NCBI GenBank assembly: GCA_947000775.1
Contig: CAMQGK010000341.1
Location: 10,207,501 to 10,271,500, forward strand
DNA from: Pterois miles
Taxonomy: Eukaryota; Chordata; Actinopteri; Perciformes; Scorpaenidae
DNA: 64,000 bases
Reading direction: 5' to 3'
Shown piece after piece: positions 50,652-62,258 of the stretch (position 1 is its first letter; each line of letters starts with the position of its first letter). A model generated the notes under the pieces. That model was not told the DNA's origin and did no database searches. It saw only the letters and a program-made list of their open reading frames with translations. The position numbers and the translations under genes were made by a program.

Positions 50652-53600
50652 TCAACTCTTTTTCCTGACATCCTCCAGACTTTTATGAAGCTGAGATGGG
50701 TGGCGGTTATACGTGATGCACCTATAAAAGTCCTCCAAGTCGTGGTGGGTTTTCAGATGTCCTCGCTCAGCCAGCTGCTTCTGGAGGTCAAAGATCTCAG
50801 AAAAGAGAAAGTGACAGACCACTTTAATGAATGTCACGGTGATGGATGAAACATAAATCAGACTATTAAAGTCAGGTGTCATACTTTTGGTGCTGGGACA
50901 AAACCTACCAGGTAATAGCCGGATTTGGGGAGGGACTTCAGGAACAAGTCATTGTGCTGCAGCTTGGAGAAGACCAACTTCTTTTGTTTCTGCAGAAGAA
51001 AAGGAGGCAGACAGACAGTCAGAGACGAAGAGCTGTGGGAATAGAGACTTATAGTGAGCCTCCCTTGTTTCAGGGGCTGGGAAACAGAGTACACAGAACA
51101 AATGAGAAGTAAACACGCAGCCACAGGAAGCCATTAACAGCAGCACGGACCAATTAGGCCCCAGCAGGTGTCCTTGCCTTTGCCTGCTTTGGTCCTGCCT
51201 CACCTCTGTGTCTGTGACAGAGCCTCTCGATCTGCGAGCTGAGGAAACAACGGGTAGTTTCATTTGCTCAGCAATTTGAAGCAAAGGAGTCCTACATTAG
51301 GGCCTCTATAGTCCTTTATTGTGCTCTTTTTGTCTCCTCCCTACTAAGTTCAAGTCATTAGAAAGAGGACAATTACATCCTCCTGAAGAAGCTCCTTTTT
51401 TACAGGTGGGGAAGATAAGACAGGATCTCTCTCATGTTAGACCCCCACTATGCTGACACTCTCTAAAGCTTATTGCTCTTTTCACACCCTGTCAGAGTGG
51501 AGACGAGACTGTCAAAATCAAAGTCAATCACCACGGCTACAGCAGAGAGGAGAGTTATACACAAGAACAGGAAACTACACGTTAGAAAAAAAGAAAAACA
51601 TAAAAGGAATGACAGAACGTTAATTTGAGTCTTATAAACAACTTAATACCTAATTGTGAAACATCATCATTACTAAAACCTTATTGATGATAGCACTGAC
51701 ACGTTTTACTTTGAAAATCAGTTTTCTAATTTTGTGGTTTGAATTCCCCTTAAATTTCCAGAGGGTACAATGTATGGAGAGCAGAACCTGCCACAATAAA
51801 AAAAAAGAAAAAGAAAAAAATGACACTATAGATAAATAAAGCACAAATAATATTAAATATTATATACATTAAATTACATATTATTTTTATTTATTTAAAA
51901 TTGTTTTAATTCCATTATTTATTCATGCTTCTTTTTATTTTTTCCTTTAATTTATGTATATTTTATTTTATAATTTTTGAACTGTATTTAATTGTGCATT
52001 ATTTTTATTTATTTATTTATTTATTTTTCGATTTTGGCAGGGTTCCATCCTCCATAACTTTCAGGTGGTGTAATTTCAAGGGTTCACCATTTAAGAGAGA
52101 AATTTGAAGTGTCAAATTTTCAAACAGCTTTATTTAAAGTGACTATAATTGACATTTTTATAATGAGAATGTATCAAATGACAACATGAAGACAATGTGA
52201 AAGGGATCACATGCAGCGATGAATTTTTTGAATTGGCAAGACAAAATTACTTCCAGTAAATTTCTGAGAGGAAATCAAACAGTGTAAACTCAGATGAGAT
52301 GGTTTTCAAAATAAAATATTAAATGCTATAAACTCATTAACTATTCTATTAACTATTAGGTATTCTGTTGTTTGAATTATTATTTCTTTGCTTCCATAGA
52401 TTTGATTAACTGCTCAAACATCACTTGTAAACTATTAGTTTAATCTGCTGTAAGTTAAATTTGAATAAACAATAACAACAGTTACTACAGAAGTCACATT
52501 CATCTGCAGCATTACTGTGCAGGACTTAAAGACTCACAGGATTAAGTTGTAAACTGGAGCTGCATTTGTTTTAATGATATGCATGTCACTTTAGAAATAA
52601 AAGAGAAAGTGGAGGTGTTGTAGTGAAAACAGGGCGGCTTTGATTTACAAGTTTGTGTATTTGAGCCCAGACACAGTGGTTGGCAAACAGCGGCCTGCGG
52701 GCCAAATCAGGTCCTCCAGCAAAACACAGGCCCCCTGATAAAAGCTCAAGTTTTGATTTGAATCATTTACACCAAAACTTTCCCTCCTGAAGATACATAG
52801 TCATGTAAAGCTTGATAAATATGACCTTATTACATCTACTACTGCAACCCACATAAAGAGAGACCTGCAAATCACAACTCAGCTGCACCTTAGCAGAGCA
52901 TGCCCTAATGTAAGGTCTCAAGACAAACAATTTTTAAATCAATTCATTCTTAAATTAATTAAAAATAAACAAAAATGATGATCCCACATTAAAAAATGCT
53001 GAAAAAACAGCCTATGGATGAATGTAATCGCTGACCCCGGGCTGTAATGTAGAAAAACAGGAAGTATAGTCAGGACAGGAAAGCTAATTCATTTCACATC
53101 AGACTGTTTTTGCATTTAGTTTGATTGCAAATTTATTAAACTTGTTACAGACTTGCACCATAAAGTCCAATATCAACTAATGTTTGTAGAGTGGCCCTGT
53201 GTCAAAATCTTAAAATGAAGACTTGTATTATTTTTATTACTGTTTCGGTTTATATTGTGCTCGTATAGTTAATATTTCTAAATAAACCTGTTTAGTGAAA
53301 TTACCACAAACTAGTTTGGGCAGAAAATTTTGGGTCAAGCTGGTCAATACATGGCCCTGAAGCTGATTTTTGCCCCCTCTGCAGGTAACTAATAGAAATA
53401 ACAACCTGGATTAAAAATGTCTGGGGGATATCAGGGACAGCATCTATTCAGCACTGAATATCACGAGTCTAATATATCAAAGAATACAGTCAGCTAGATC
53501 ATAGAAATTGTGAGACCCCTGAATGTGAATGAATTTGTGCACATGACTCAGATGAAACCCTCAGTTTTGGCAGCAGTGAGGTCTCACGGTTTACCTGCTT

Positions 53601-54136
53601 GGTTTCAGTCTGTGACTTTGCTCTGGCTTTCTCGTCTCTCTGCTGCTGCAGTAACCTCTGGGAGTGGACCTTGTCTTTGAGCAGCGCAGCATAGCGGCGA
53701 CAGAGAGCATCCCGGAGCCGGTGCATGTTCCTGTAGGCCTCTAGATGGAGCTGGAGGACAAACAAAGAAAATGAAGGACACTAACTAAGGGGGAATGAGG
53801 TAAAAGGAAGCATCACTTTAGTATGGTGGCAGAGAGCAGTGCAGCAGTATTGACTACAGATAAAGAGATGATGAAATTATTGATCAAAGAGGAGTAGATA
53901 TTTCTTTATACAGCGTTCTCTCGCTGCATTGTTGTGTCTTCTCTGCTGATGACTGGCAGCAACACAAGTTTCTCTGTGACTATGAAAGTGTCTTAAACAT
54001 GATAAACATTTTATTCATATTTATCAACCTGCTCGAGCTGAGCATGATGCCGGGCCTTGGCCTCCTGGTCCGGGTCTGGACCGCTCTCATGCATTGCCTT
54101 CCTCCTCCGGGGCTCAGCTCTGACTTCATCCCCTGC
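50652..54136 (-). CDS. Unrecognised spliced gene B, coiled-coil protein (C-terminal exons)
   Basis: Four minus-strand exons, all phase 0 with GT-AG borders, join cleanly: 54,029-54,136; 53,595-53,750; 50,909-50,989; 50,652-50,795, ending in TGA. They encode 162 residues of charged, mostly helical protein. The segments are EPRRRKAMHESGPDPDQEAK, then a heptad-like stretch RNMHRLRDALCRRYAALLKD continuing into QRLLQQQRDEKARAKSQ, then FSKLQHNDLFLKSLPKSGYY, and a C-terminal part with DLQKQLAERGHLKTHHDLED and a KSLEDVRKKS end. A soluble, coiled-coil scaffold or ciliary protein is plausible from composition alone. The N-terminus is missing, and a likely further exon lies at 55,991-56,021. A C6orf118/TSNAXIP1-like identity was considered because C6orf118 neighbours PDE10A in human, but I cannot support it from the sequence. 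Confidence 0.72.
52674..53381. mobile_element. Probable old hAT-like element
   Basis: It begins CAGTGGTTGGCAAACAG and ends TTTTTGCCCCCTCTG, whose complement is CAGAGGGGGCAAAAA, giving weak inverted ends typical of old hAT elements. It sits in the large intron of gene B between the exons at 50,989 and 53,595. No transposase frame remains and no clean target duplication was seen. Confidence 0.45.
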
Positions 54137-55990
54137 CTATCAACAGTGAAAACCCAATTTAGATGCTGTGGGAGTGAATCAGTCAGCTTGCCTAAAGATT
54201 TAAAAAAAAGAATGCATTTTTGGTAATCCCTCTCGTCTGCCAAAGGCAACCTCCCACACAACAGCCTGACATTGTGTTCCTGCAATACCCAGCTAAAAAC
54301 AAGAAGATACGCAGGAGGAATATGCCCACCTCCTCTCCTACAAAGCATCACCTTATTTCCTGCATTTCTCTAAAAAAATATTTTGTAAGGCTGTGATCTG
54401 CCCTAAGCAACGTGTCCTTATTTAATCCTTATTTAAGACTGACACACGGTGTTGCAGAGGTTTTAGAGACTTAGAGATTTCTACTGCTACTACTATATGA
54501 GGAAAATGTCTTGTTGCAGAGTATAAAGAGGAAATATAAGATGAATGCAAAATGTGGAGCATGTCATCAAAGAATGCAAGGCTAATGAGAGTAACAGCAT
54601 GCATGCCAAAGCAGATTAACTACACAGACAGACATGCTGTCTTTTATAACCCTTAAATGAAGAATGAAACATGCTTGAGCTTTAATGGGAGGACTGCACT
54701 CTCTGATCTAAAGTCTTCTCTCTGAGGTCAGCTTGTCTCTGGGAAATACCCTGTTCCTGCCACTGAATGACCACATTACTGAAGTTTATGGGCCGAGTCT
54801 GGTCAGGAAATGTCTGCTTTGTCTTTTCTCACAAAAAGCTGCTGGAAACGTGGGCTTTATCAGTTCCGTTGCCACAGCGATGCTGTCGTGGCAGAGCCAA
54901 AGGGACCTGCCGTTCTTTTTGCTCTCACTGCTGTGTGCAAAGTGTCAGCGACGGCAGCGTCCATCTGTGCTCCCTGCCACTATAAATCAGTGGAGGATAA
55001 TGCAGCTGTCCTGCTGTACCACGTCACCCTGCCAGACAGCGATCAGGATACTGCAGAGAGGTGGACAGAAGCCTGCAGCCGGATCCATAAAGAGAAGGGA
55101 AGGGACATTGCAGACAAAAACAGAAAAGACATTACAAGCTTCAGGTGTAAACAGTTTGTGGCAAAGGATGAAAAGACTGAGCTGAAAAGACAGACCTTGA
55201 GTTTGGATAAAGTGTTTCCACTTGTAACCAAGCCGACCATCTCAACTTGTTGCCAGCTCTTTAACTTCCACTTTTCCTATTCAACACAACTATTTGAGCT
55301 ACTTCAGACGTAATAATGCAGCTCTCACCCCCCAGGACAGACACAGCTCGTGAATAGCTCGGCTTCAGGCCTCTAACCAGACAGCAGTGAATACCAGAGA
55401 GGGGCACATAAACAAGGCCACAATTGAAAAACACAATAGGAGGAGGATTACACAACTTTCAGTCACCGAGCCAGTAGATAATATCATCACCGGAGCCACG
55501 GAGAACCCAACGGGTCTTGGTACACACTGTACTGTACTGGTTCTGCCATGATCTCAGACAATAAAACCACTTAATGACACTGAATGGGAGCATTTATTCA
55601 GGATAAGATGCTTCATTCTGGCAGCTTGTTTGTTTACTCACACAGCAAGCCGGAAATCTGTAATGTCATGAACTAGACCACAATAACAACTTGTACTTGA
55701 TGCCCAACTAATTCCCGAATAAAAATCCATTGAACAGGATAACAGCAGGATAAAATATGAAACTCTTAATGCTGATGAGTGAGTTGTTTAAAATACCTTT
55801 CTGACACCAACAGGTGTTCGGTGTGCATCCGAAATAGAGGGCAGAGTGCTTGATTGATGAAGGCACCCAGGTCTCATGGCAAATCCACTATTGAGGTTTG
55901 GAGAAAAGATTATTGGCATCAAATCCCAAATAATAGCAAACAACCATGTTACCTAAAGATGAGTCATCTTTTTTTTTTAAAATAGCTTAC

Positions 55991-56021
55991 CAGTTGTTGG
56001 TGTGTGGGCTTTTCAAACACG
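55991..56021 (-). CDS. Candidate upstream exon of gene B
   Basis: The acceptor GACTTTACAG and the good donor CAACTG|GTAAGC bound 31 bases, encoding (S)VFEKPTHQQL. It ends in phase 0, compatible with the phase-0 start of the exon at 54,136. A longer version using the acceptor GGTAACCAG near 56,078 is also open. It is short, so chance cannot be excluded. Confidence 0.35.
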
Positions 56022-57068
56022 CTGTAAAGTCTGATTGTCCAACTTGAGGCTTTAAAGTGCACCACACTGAGTAAAACTCTGGTTACCAAGTTACAGAGAA
56101 CAATGGAAATGAGTTCAACCTTACTGCAGGGAACCATCACACAAACACACACACTTTAAATATGTTTGTGACTCTGCATGAAGATTTAATTTGTGTCCAG
56201 GGCTGGTATGTGATTGTGGTTTCCTTTAAAGTTTCGCTTGACTGGTTTAACAGCCAATACAATAAAACACAGGCAGTCGAGGACCAACAAAGCCTTAATT
56301 TCTTTTTAACTCTGGTTTATTGTATTTTTATTTATTTATTTATTTATTTTTGCAAAACAGTCTGGTTTGTTTCTAAACCCCCAATTAGTCCCAGACCAGC
56401 TGTTTCTCCCTGAACAGTATTTAAAGTTCATTATAGAATTAAAACACAGCTTTTATGGTTCTTTGTAGCTCAGTGAGACACATGAGGATGGGAATGTCTG
56501 TATTAAGCCCTCTGTTCAAATGCTGCAAATTGTGTAGTTTTGGCACTTTAAGTTAAATTATCTCCCATATATTTACTATTTATCAGTGGCTACAAGCATA
56601 GTTTTGTGTAATATAACAAAAGTAAAGTTTGGAGCTAATTTCCTGAAGGGATCATGCACCTGGGCCCCACAGTGCACTGGTCAACCCTGCTTAACAGGAA
56701 ATCTAAGAGGCTTAGTACACTAATGCCCAAATGGCCTCAGGTAGCTACAGTAGCAACAAAAGATCCTTTAACATAAAGTCTGGGAAGTGGCTAGAAGTGA
56801 AAAAGAAATGTGAATAATCGCAAATCAGCATTATGTAACAGAATTATTCAGGAGGCACACACAAATCACCTTTTGAAAGATTTAAAAGGGTCAGTGACAC
56901 TTGCATAATTTAAACATTTTTACTTCAAATGGCATAAAATCATCAGCTGAGAAAACAGTACAAATATTTAGTCAATATTAAATACTGTACATCGCTGACA
57001 AATCCCTACAAAGGATATAACCCTCTTATTAGAGGAAAATAAACAGTCCAGTTTGGTTTCAGCAGCAG

Positions 57069-57072
<4 letters not shown>

Positions 57073-57155
<83 letters not shown>
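57073..57155. repeat. (TA)n microsatellite
   Basis: About 41 uninterrupted AT units. Frames of repeated Tyr-Ile across it are artefacts. Confidence 0.97.
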
Positions 57156-57160
<5 letters not shown>

Positions 57161-57677
57161 TGTTGTTGACGACGCATTGTTCTCCAACACAAAGGAAACG
57201 GTTTCGCGTCGCTTGACGCAAACCCCTCTGCCAATTAACAGGCGCCATACTGAAAACAAAACCCATGTGCAAAGGACAACAATATTAAAGTATTCAGATC
57301 AAACTTTAACGAAACATAGAACAGCCATTAAACTTGCAAAACAACGTCCCTGTGAACCATAAGAAGCACTGTTGGCTGCAATTATAAGCTTAAAATCGTA
57401 TTTTTGTTGAGGCGAGTAAATGTCAAAAGTCCCCTTATTCCAATTTACTCATATTTTCATTTTCTTCAATGAGTGCCATTTTTGTGACACCTGTTTTAGT
57501 AAATAACTCAAATATATTGACATTCCTCTGGAGTGGATTTTCTCCCCTCATTAGCAAATTCACAAGACTCGATTTTAAGATGGCATTGCAGGAAGCCTAC
57601 ATCGGTGCACACTTTTCATGAGTCCTTCACCGTCTCTCCAGTCTGCTGTTCAAAAATGAACTATCAAAAGTCAGGTG

Positions 57678-58451
57678 TCAGCAGCCTTTAAGGTGCGGAA
57701 GTGCAGAAAGTTTGTCGACTTTTCCCAAAGCAGCAGCGTTTTCGACCCCTTTGAGCCACTCTTTACATTTCCTCACAACTGTCTCGTCCACGTCTCCGTC
57801 CTCTTCTTCATACTCCACATCGTCGTACTTGTATTGATCGTTCAAAAGAGAGATTTTAACGATGGCGGTGATGTCCTGCTCGGCGCTTTCCGTTTTGGCG
57901 ACAGGAGCGCAGCCCTTTGACGCTCCGTGCGCCTTTTTGGATGGAAAAACTCGCCTGTGGCGAAAGTCCGCGGAGGCGCAACACTTCTGCTGCTTCGCCA
58001 TCATCTGCTTTTCCAGATTTCGTTTTTGGATGACAAGAATGGCTTCAGGGGTGAGACTGAGGGTAAACTGGATCTCCTTCTTACCTTCCTCTTTGCTGCC
58101 GTGGAGGTGTCTGGCGGAGTCCATGGAGCTGGAGCGCCTCACTCCTTCGGATGAGTCCTGAGGTTTGGGTACCGTCAGCCAGGAGGAGCTCTTTCCCTGG
58201 GTCTCCTGACCGGCACCTGCCTTCTGAGCTGGGCTTTTACTCTTCTCTTGATGGGCCTTTCGTCCCAAATTCCTTAAATTCGCCGATGTCCAAGAGGTGG
58301 ACTGCTTCTCCTTATCGGACCCCCCTTTCTCTCCGCCGGGTTTGCTGGTGAGCTCAGTGTGAGGAGGCACTCCGTTGGCTTTCTTTTTCCCGAATAGTTC
58401 CCTGCCAGGAGAGGAGATCCGCTGGTGGAGGCTGATGGGCGGAAAAGGCAT
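57678..58451 (-). CDS. prr18: prr18 (proline-rich protein 18), single coding exon
   Basis: PRR18 is a small vertebrate protein of unknown biochemical role, reported mainly in neural/oligodendrocyte tissue. This 257-residue frame starts MPFPP as in human. Two family blocks are intact: LTPEAILVIQKRNLEKQ at about residues 133-149 and SLLNDQYKYDDVEYEEE at about 201-217. A C-terminal RKCKEWLKGVENAA stretch follows at 227-240, closely matching human RKCTEWLRGVESAA. The middle is Ser/Lys-rich (for example SSWLTVPKP and RRSSSMDSARH), not Pro-rich as in mammals, so the name fits the fish protein poorly. No signal peptide or membrane segment is seen. The upstream 150 bp is CG-rich, with a CACCTG E-box and a weak CATAAA near 58,645. 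Its place between Brachyury and sft2d1 matches human. Confidence 0.93.
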   Translation of the reverse strand: MPFPPISLHQRISSPGRELFGKKKANGVPPHTELTSKPGGEKGGSDKEKQSTSWTSANLRNLGRKAHQEKSKSPAQKAGAGQETQGKSSSWLTVPKPQDSSEGVRRSSSMDSARHLHGSKEEGKKEIQFTLSLTPEAILVIQKRNLEKQMMAKQQKCCASADFRHRRVFPSKKAHGASKGCAPVAKTESAEQDITAIVKISLLNDQYKYDDVEYEEEDGDVDETVVRKCKEWLKGVENAAALGKVDKLSALPHLKGC

Positions 58452-61400
58452 TTTTGTGGCTGAAGGTGATCAGGATACAAAAACGTGCAAAAAGTGCAGA
58501 TGATGAGGAAGCCCTGCGCTAAGCGACGCGCGGCGCTCTGCGGGCATTATCCAACAGCGAGGTGCAGAGAGCGGCTGTTGTAGTGCACCTGTTGTCCACA
58601 CTGACTGGAGTTCAACTGGTGCACACACACACGGCCTGGCTGCTTTATGATGGAGCTGGCGGGAAGGCGTGGTCAGGACACGCACCAAACAAAGCCAGGA
58701 AAAAAGCGGTGATGTCATTTCATAATTCCCAATAACTTCCTGAAGCGGTGAGCGACATCCAGCTCATGTTCTCATCATCTTCCCACACAGCGCCTCTCTG
58801 CTGGTTTACAGTCACTGGAAACACTGGAAATCATTCTGAACAATGTTCAATCTTCTGCAGAACTGTGGTATGAGTAGCCCAGATGGATATAATTTATCTA
58901 CAACTTATTCTTCTATTATATATATATATATATATCGTTTTAGTACTTCATACTTTTTTAGTTTATTACTACCTTAATTTGTGTTTCTTTTCATGTTTTT
59001 TGTGAAGTACTTTGTCAGTTGTTTTTGAAAAGTGCTATGTCAATAAAGTTATTATTAATATTGTTAAATGGGACTATTTTAAAGAATTAAATTAGAACTT
59101 TAAGCAGACAAATTCACTGGAAATGAAGCAGAGAATACGGCATCTTCTGACAGGCTCTCTATCGAGAGGATCCCAAAGTGGGGTCTGGGGACCCCCAGGG
59201 GTCCTTGAGTTGGTTCCAGGGGTCCCCTGCAAAAAGGGGAATAATTCATATTCACTATAATTCATTTTCCAACATACTATACTTTGACTTTTTCGACACA
59301 CTATACTTACGGCTTTATTCAACATGTTTTACTACGACTTTTTTCCGACTACTTTGGTCATGGGTTTCATACACGTCCTGTAATAAAACATCTAACAGAA
59401 ATCCTATCAGACGTGGTACCCTGGAACAATACCTTATCAAGTGGGGGTCCATGGTCTAATTAAAGTCAGTTTAGGGGTCCTTGACATGAAAAAAATTGGG
59501 AACCACTGCTCTATATAGAATTCAGGGCTATTTCTATTGCCTCCACATGGTTCTCAACATGGCCAGCCTGGCTATGTCAACAAAGCACAGAAAACCAAAT
59601 CAGATTACAACACACAGGGAGAGAGACTTCATTCTCTGCTCAGGATGCAATTATTACATTATATCTTTACAAAGAAATAGTCGTTTGCTGCTATCAGTAT
59701 GTCCTGAATATCAGAAAGAGAACCTTTAAAACAGTGCTAATTTTATCCTGTAACCTATATATGTTTACCTCAGCATTGAAACACATGCGTATTGTAACAA
59801 CCTGTAAACATGTTGGATGAGGACAAGTTGAGAAACACACAATGTGCATTCTTCATCTCTAACTTTCATTCTTCGGTTAAAGTGCTATAGCTGTGAATAT
59901 ACCTCCCCATACCTTCTATGTATACGATCACAAAGACACTGTTTGGTCATCGGCGCTGTAAGATAACCCGTCTGTCCTTGAACTAACAAAACATGTCATT
60001 GGCACAATCCTTTTCAGTCAGTCGATATAGTCTCAAATATCAATTAACTGATGTATATACTGTAGATGGTCTGTTGTCTGTCAGTCATGCAGCCTATGAA
60101 AGACATCCGGAGGAATACACAACTAGTATACAATATTGATTTCTCTTTTTTTCTGCTGTTATCTGCACTTTCATGCAGGCAGTCCCACAATTGATCGCGT
60201 GTGATTTTTGTTTCTCTCGGTGAAGGGTGTAAGAGAAAATCAATACTTCCTTTCACTTCTATAGTTTTTTTTAGACTGTTTATTTGATATTGCCTGAGGA
60301 TGTTGAGATTTTACAGTTTATTATTTATTAATTAGTTGCTCTGGAGATTACCATATCAATATGAGGAATTTAAGTGAAAGAAATAACCTACATTATGGTG
60401 CACAAAAGATCTGCTTTAAAAACAGGAAATAACATTTAATGTGAAACACTGAGTCCATGACGTTCACACTTTGAAACACACAGAGTTGAGTTGTGTTTCT
60501 GTAGCTGAATATTTTGCAACAAAACAAAAAATCAATTTAAGCAGTCACCCTTGGAATAATAATTTTAAAAAATGACATGGGGTGTTATTTATTCATTTTT
60601 ACATGAGCTGGACTATCAAGCAGAAGGGGACACAGACGTGTTTTATTTTGGTGGTTGTTGTTGTGGTGTGGGATCCCTCTTCTCTCTGATATATCAATGG
60701 ATTATATGTAATAAAAGAGGAAACAGTTGGGAGACTCTAACAGATTGCCGAGGTCAGGGTTCTTCCCCTTCATCCTCAAACTTTGCCGTAATCCAAAAAC
60801 AGCGGGTAAAGAAAACTGATCACAAAAACAACCACTCTCCCATCACTCAACAGAGTCATTTTATCCCTAAGATTAATTGCTTAAGGATTTGCTGGGTCTC
60901 TGCCAAGTTAGTTGAACGACTAGTACTGAGAGAGGGGAGATTTTGTCCATGCTAATCCACCACCGACACGTAATGTTACACAAGCGTCTAATGAAACTAC
61001 GTGAGGGCTGCACAACAGGAAGTGCAATTCTGTAATTCAGTCGCATCAAGCAGAAAGAAAACCTGGAAGCTTGTTAATAAAACCTTGAGCAAATCCTGCA
61101 GATAATACACTGAGAAACAGGATGCACTAGGGGTTTTCTGTATTAATTATTGCTATACATGCAGTTTAAAATCATTTTGTTCACAATCTGGGGAGAGAGC
61201 CATGACTGCCTGCCAGTCCATCGTAATCTATAAAATAAAAGAAGCACACCTCCTCATGTGGATAATGTGAACATCTGCACCACACATGGGGGGAAGGCTG
61301 AGGTTACGAATCTTCCAGAGGAGGTTGTCATGACAACCACATCCTCAAAGGCTACACCATCATGCCGTAGCAGTATAGGGACCTCGATGCAAGCTATTCT

Positions 61401-62218
61401 GGGTTATTAGGTCACATCAAAACCACAATGCTCAGAAAAGCGTAATTAATGGGGTCGTTGCTACATCTGGCAAGAAATCAAATTGAAAAGAGGAGAAGCA
61501 ATTTTAATGCAATTTGATGAGCTGAGGTGGGGAAGGTGTGCAAAATACACATGCAGACCAACAGACTAGACAGAAGCTGTTTTTTTTTTTTTTTAAATCT
61601 CTTTAGCTGGAAAGACCTCAAAGAGCTGTGGATATGTTATACTGTATTACAGTGCATCATCAGTGAAGCAGTGCCTCAAATGCCTAAGGGAAAACAATCA
61701 TATATAAACATGGTAAAGCATCTGACAGCCTGTTTATACAGCAGTGCCTTGAACAGAAAACAGAAAGACAATCTGTTTTAATAATGATTTTTGTGTAAGA
61801 AGCCAGAACGCCACTTCAAAATCCAGAATAAAAAGGTTTAAGATGTAAATATGTGTATAAAGGCATAAATTTATAATGTAAAGATGCTTGTGTTGTAAAT
61901 TATAGCAAAGTCAAAATAATTTCCCTGCACTTCAATGGTTTAAAATCCTCAGAAAACATAGGAATATCTTTAAATATATTAGAGTTAAAGGCACTAATTT
62001 TCCTCACACCAATAGCAAAAGGTGTTATAATCTGATTATAGATCTAGACTTTCAGCTAGACTAAAACAAGCAAGGATTCACAGTATGAAACAAGCAATAG
62101 TAAAAATCTGGAGATAGTGTGTATGAACAACATAGATGTACACTATATTTTACAGAGCCACAGTTCTTACAATTTGCATATTAGGACCAGTCTTCACAAA
62201 CTGTGGACTTAAAGAGTC
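58452..62218. other. Intergenic region between prr18 and sft2d1
   Basis: The left 300 bp are CG-rich and should contain the prr18 promoter. The rest is AT-rich, with an hAT-type MITE at 59,163-59,508 and a short TA run near 58,918. The sft2d1 3' UTR must occupy the right end. ATTAAA for leftward transcripts at 61,777-61,782 (complement) would give a UTR of about 440 bases. A 127-codon plus-strand frame at 60,572-60,955 has no recognised homology. Confidence 0.6.
59163..59508 (-). mobile_element. hAT-type MITE with near-perfect 8-bp target-site duplication
   Basis: Read on the minus strand, it begins CAGTGGTTCCCAATTTTT and continues with complements of GGGGTCCTTGACATGAA. The other end reads GAGGATCCCAAAGTGGGG. 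The flanks are CTCTCTAT (59,155-59,162) and CTCTATAT (59,509-59,516), close to an 8-bp duplication. It matches the abundant vertebrate CAGTGGTTCCCAA group of hAT elements and has no coding capacity. Confidence 0.75.
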
Positions 62219-62258
62219 CTAACTCAGGCAGGTTGTGAAGCATTTCATCACAGCATCC
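62219..62258 (-). CDS. sft2d1: sft2d1, last coding exon (gene partial, continues off the right edge)
   Basis: SFT2-domain proteins are four-helix membrane proteins of Golgi/endosome vesicle traffic, related to yeast Sft2. After the acceptor CTGTTTTTCTACAG the exon completes an arginine codon and then encodes DAVMKCFTTCLS and stop. Human SFT2D1 ends ARDAVIKCCSSLLS and SFT2D2 ends ARDAVKKCFAVCLA, so the family is clear from the DAV-KC end and its exact C-terminal position. The paralogue is assigned from synteny, since SFT2D1 follows PRR18 in human on the same strand. No other sft2d1 exon is visible before the window edge, so the preceding intron exceeds 1.7 kb. Confidence 0.75.

Larger units (their letters stand above)
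54137..57677. other. Region between gene B and prr18
   Basis: It contains one candidate exon (55,991-56,021) and a long TA microsatellite. Two overlapping plus-strand frames, 54,733-55,185 (150 codons) and 54,810-55,313 (167 codons), have no recognisable domain or regulatory context and are listed as a finding rather than a gene. The prr18 3' UTR presumably occupies the right end, but no clear AATAAA for leftward transcription was seen. Confidence 0.55.

Noticed and set aside
51203..51237. 35-base segment with good acceptor and donor inside gene B
   Set aside because: It would shift the frame between two phase-0 exons, so it cannot be a constitutive coding exon of the model.
54001..54351. 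123-codon minus frame covering a gene B exon
   Set aside because: It reads the exon in the wrong phase. The phase-0 frame with GT-AG borders is the one that joins the other exons.
56968..57272. Three overlapping minus frames across 57.0-57.3 kb
   Set aside because: They are read-throughs of the TA repeat, which contains no stops.
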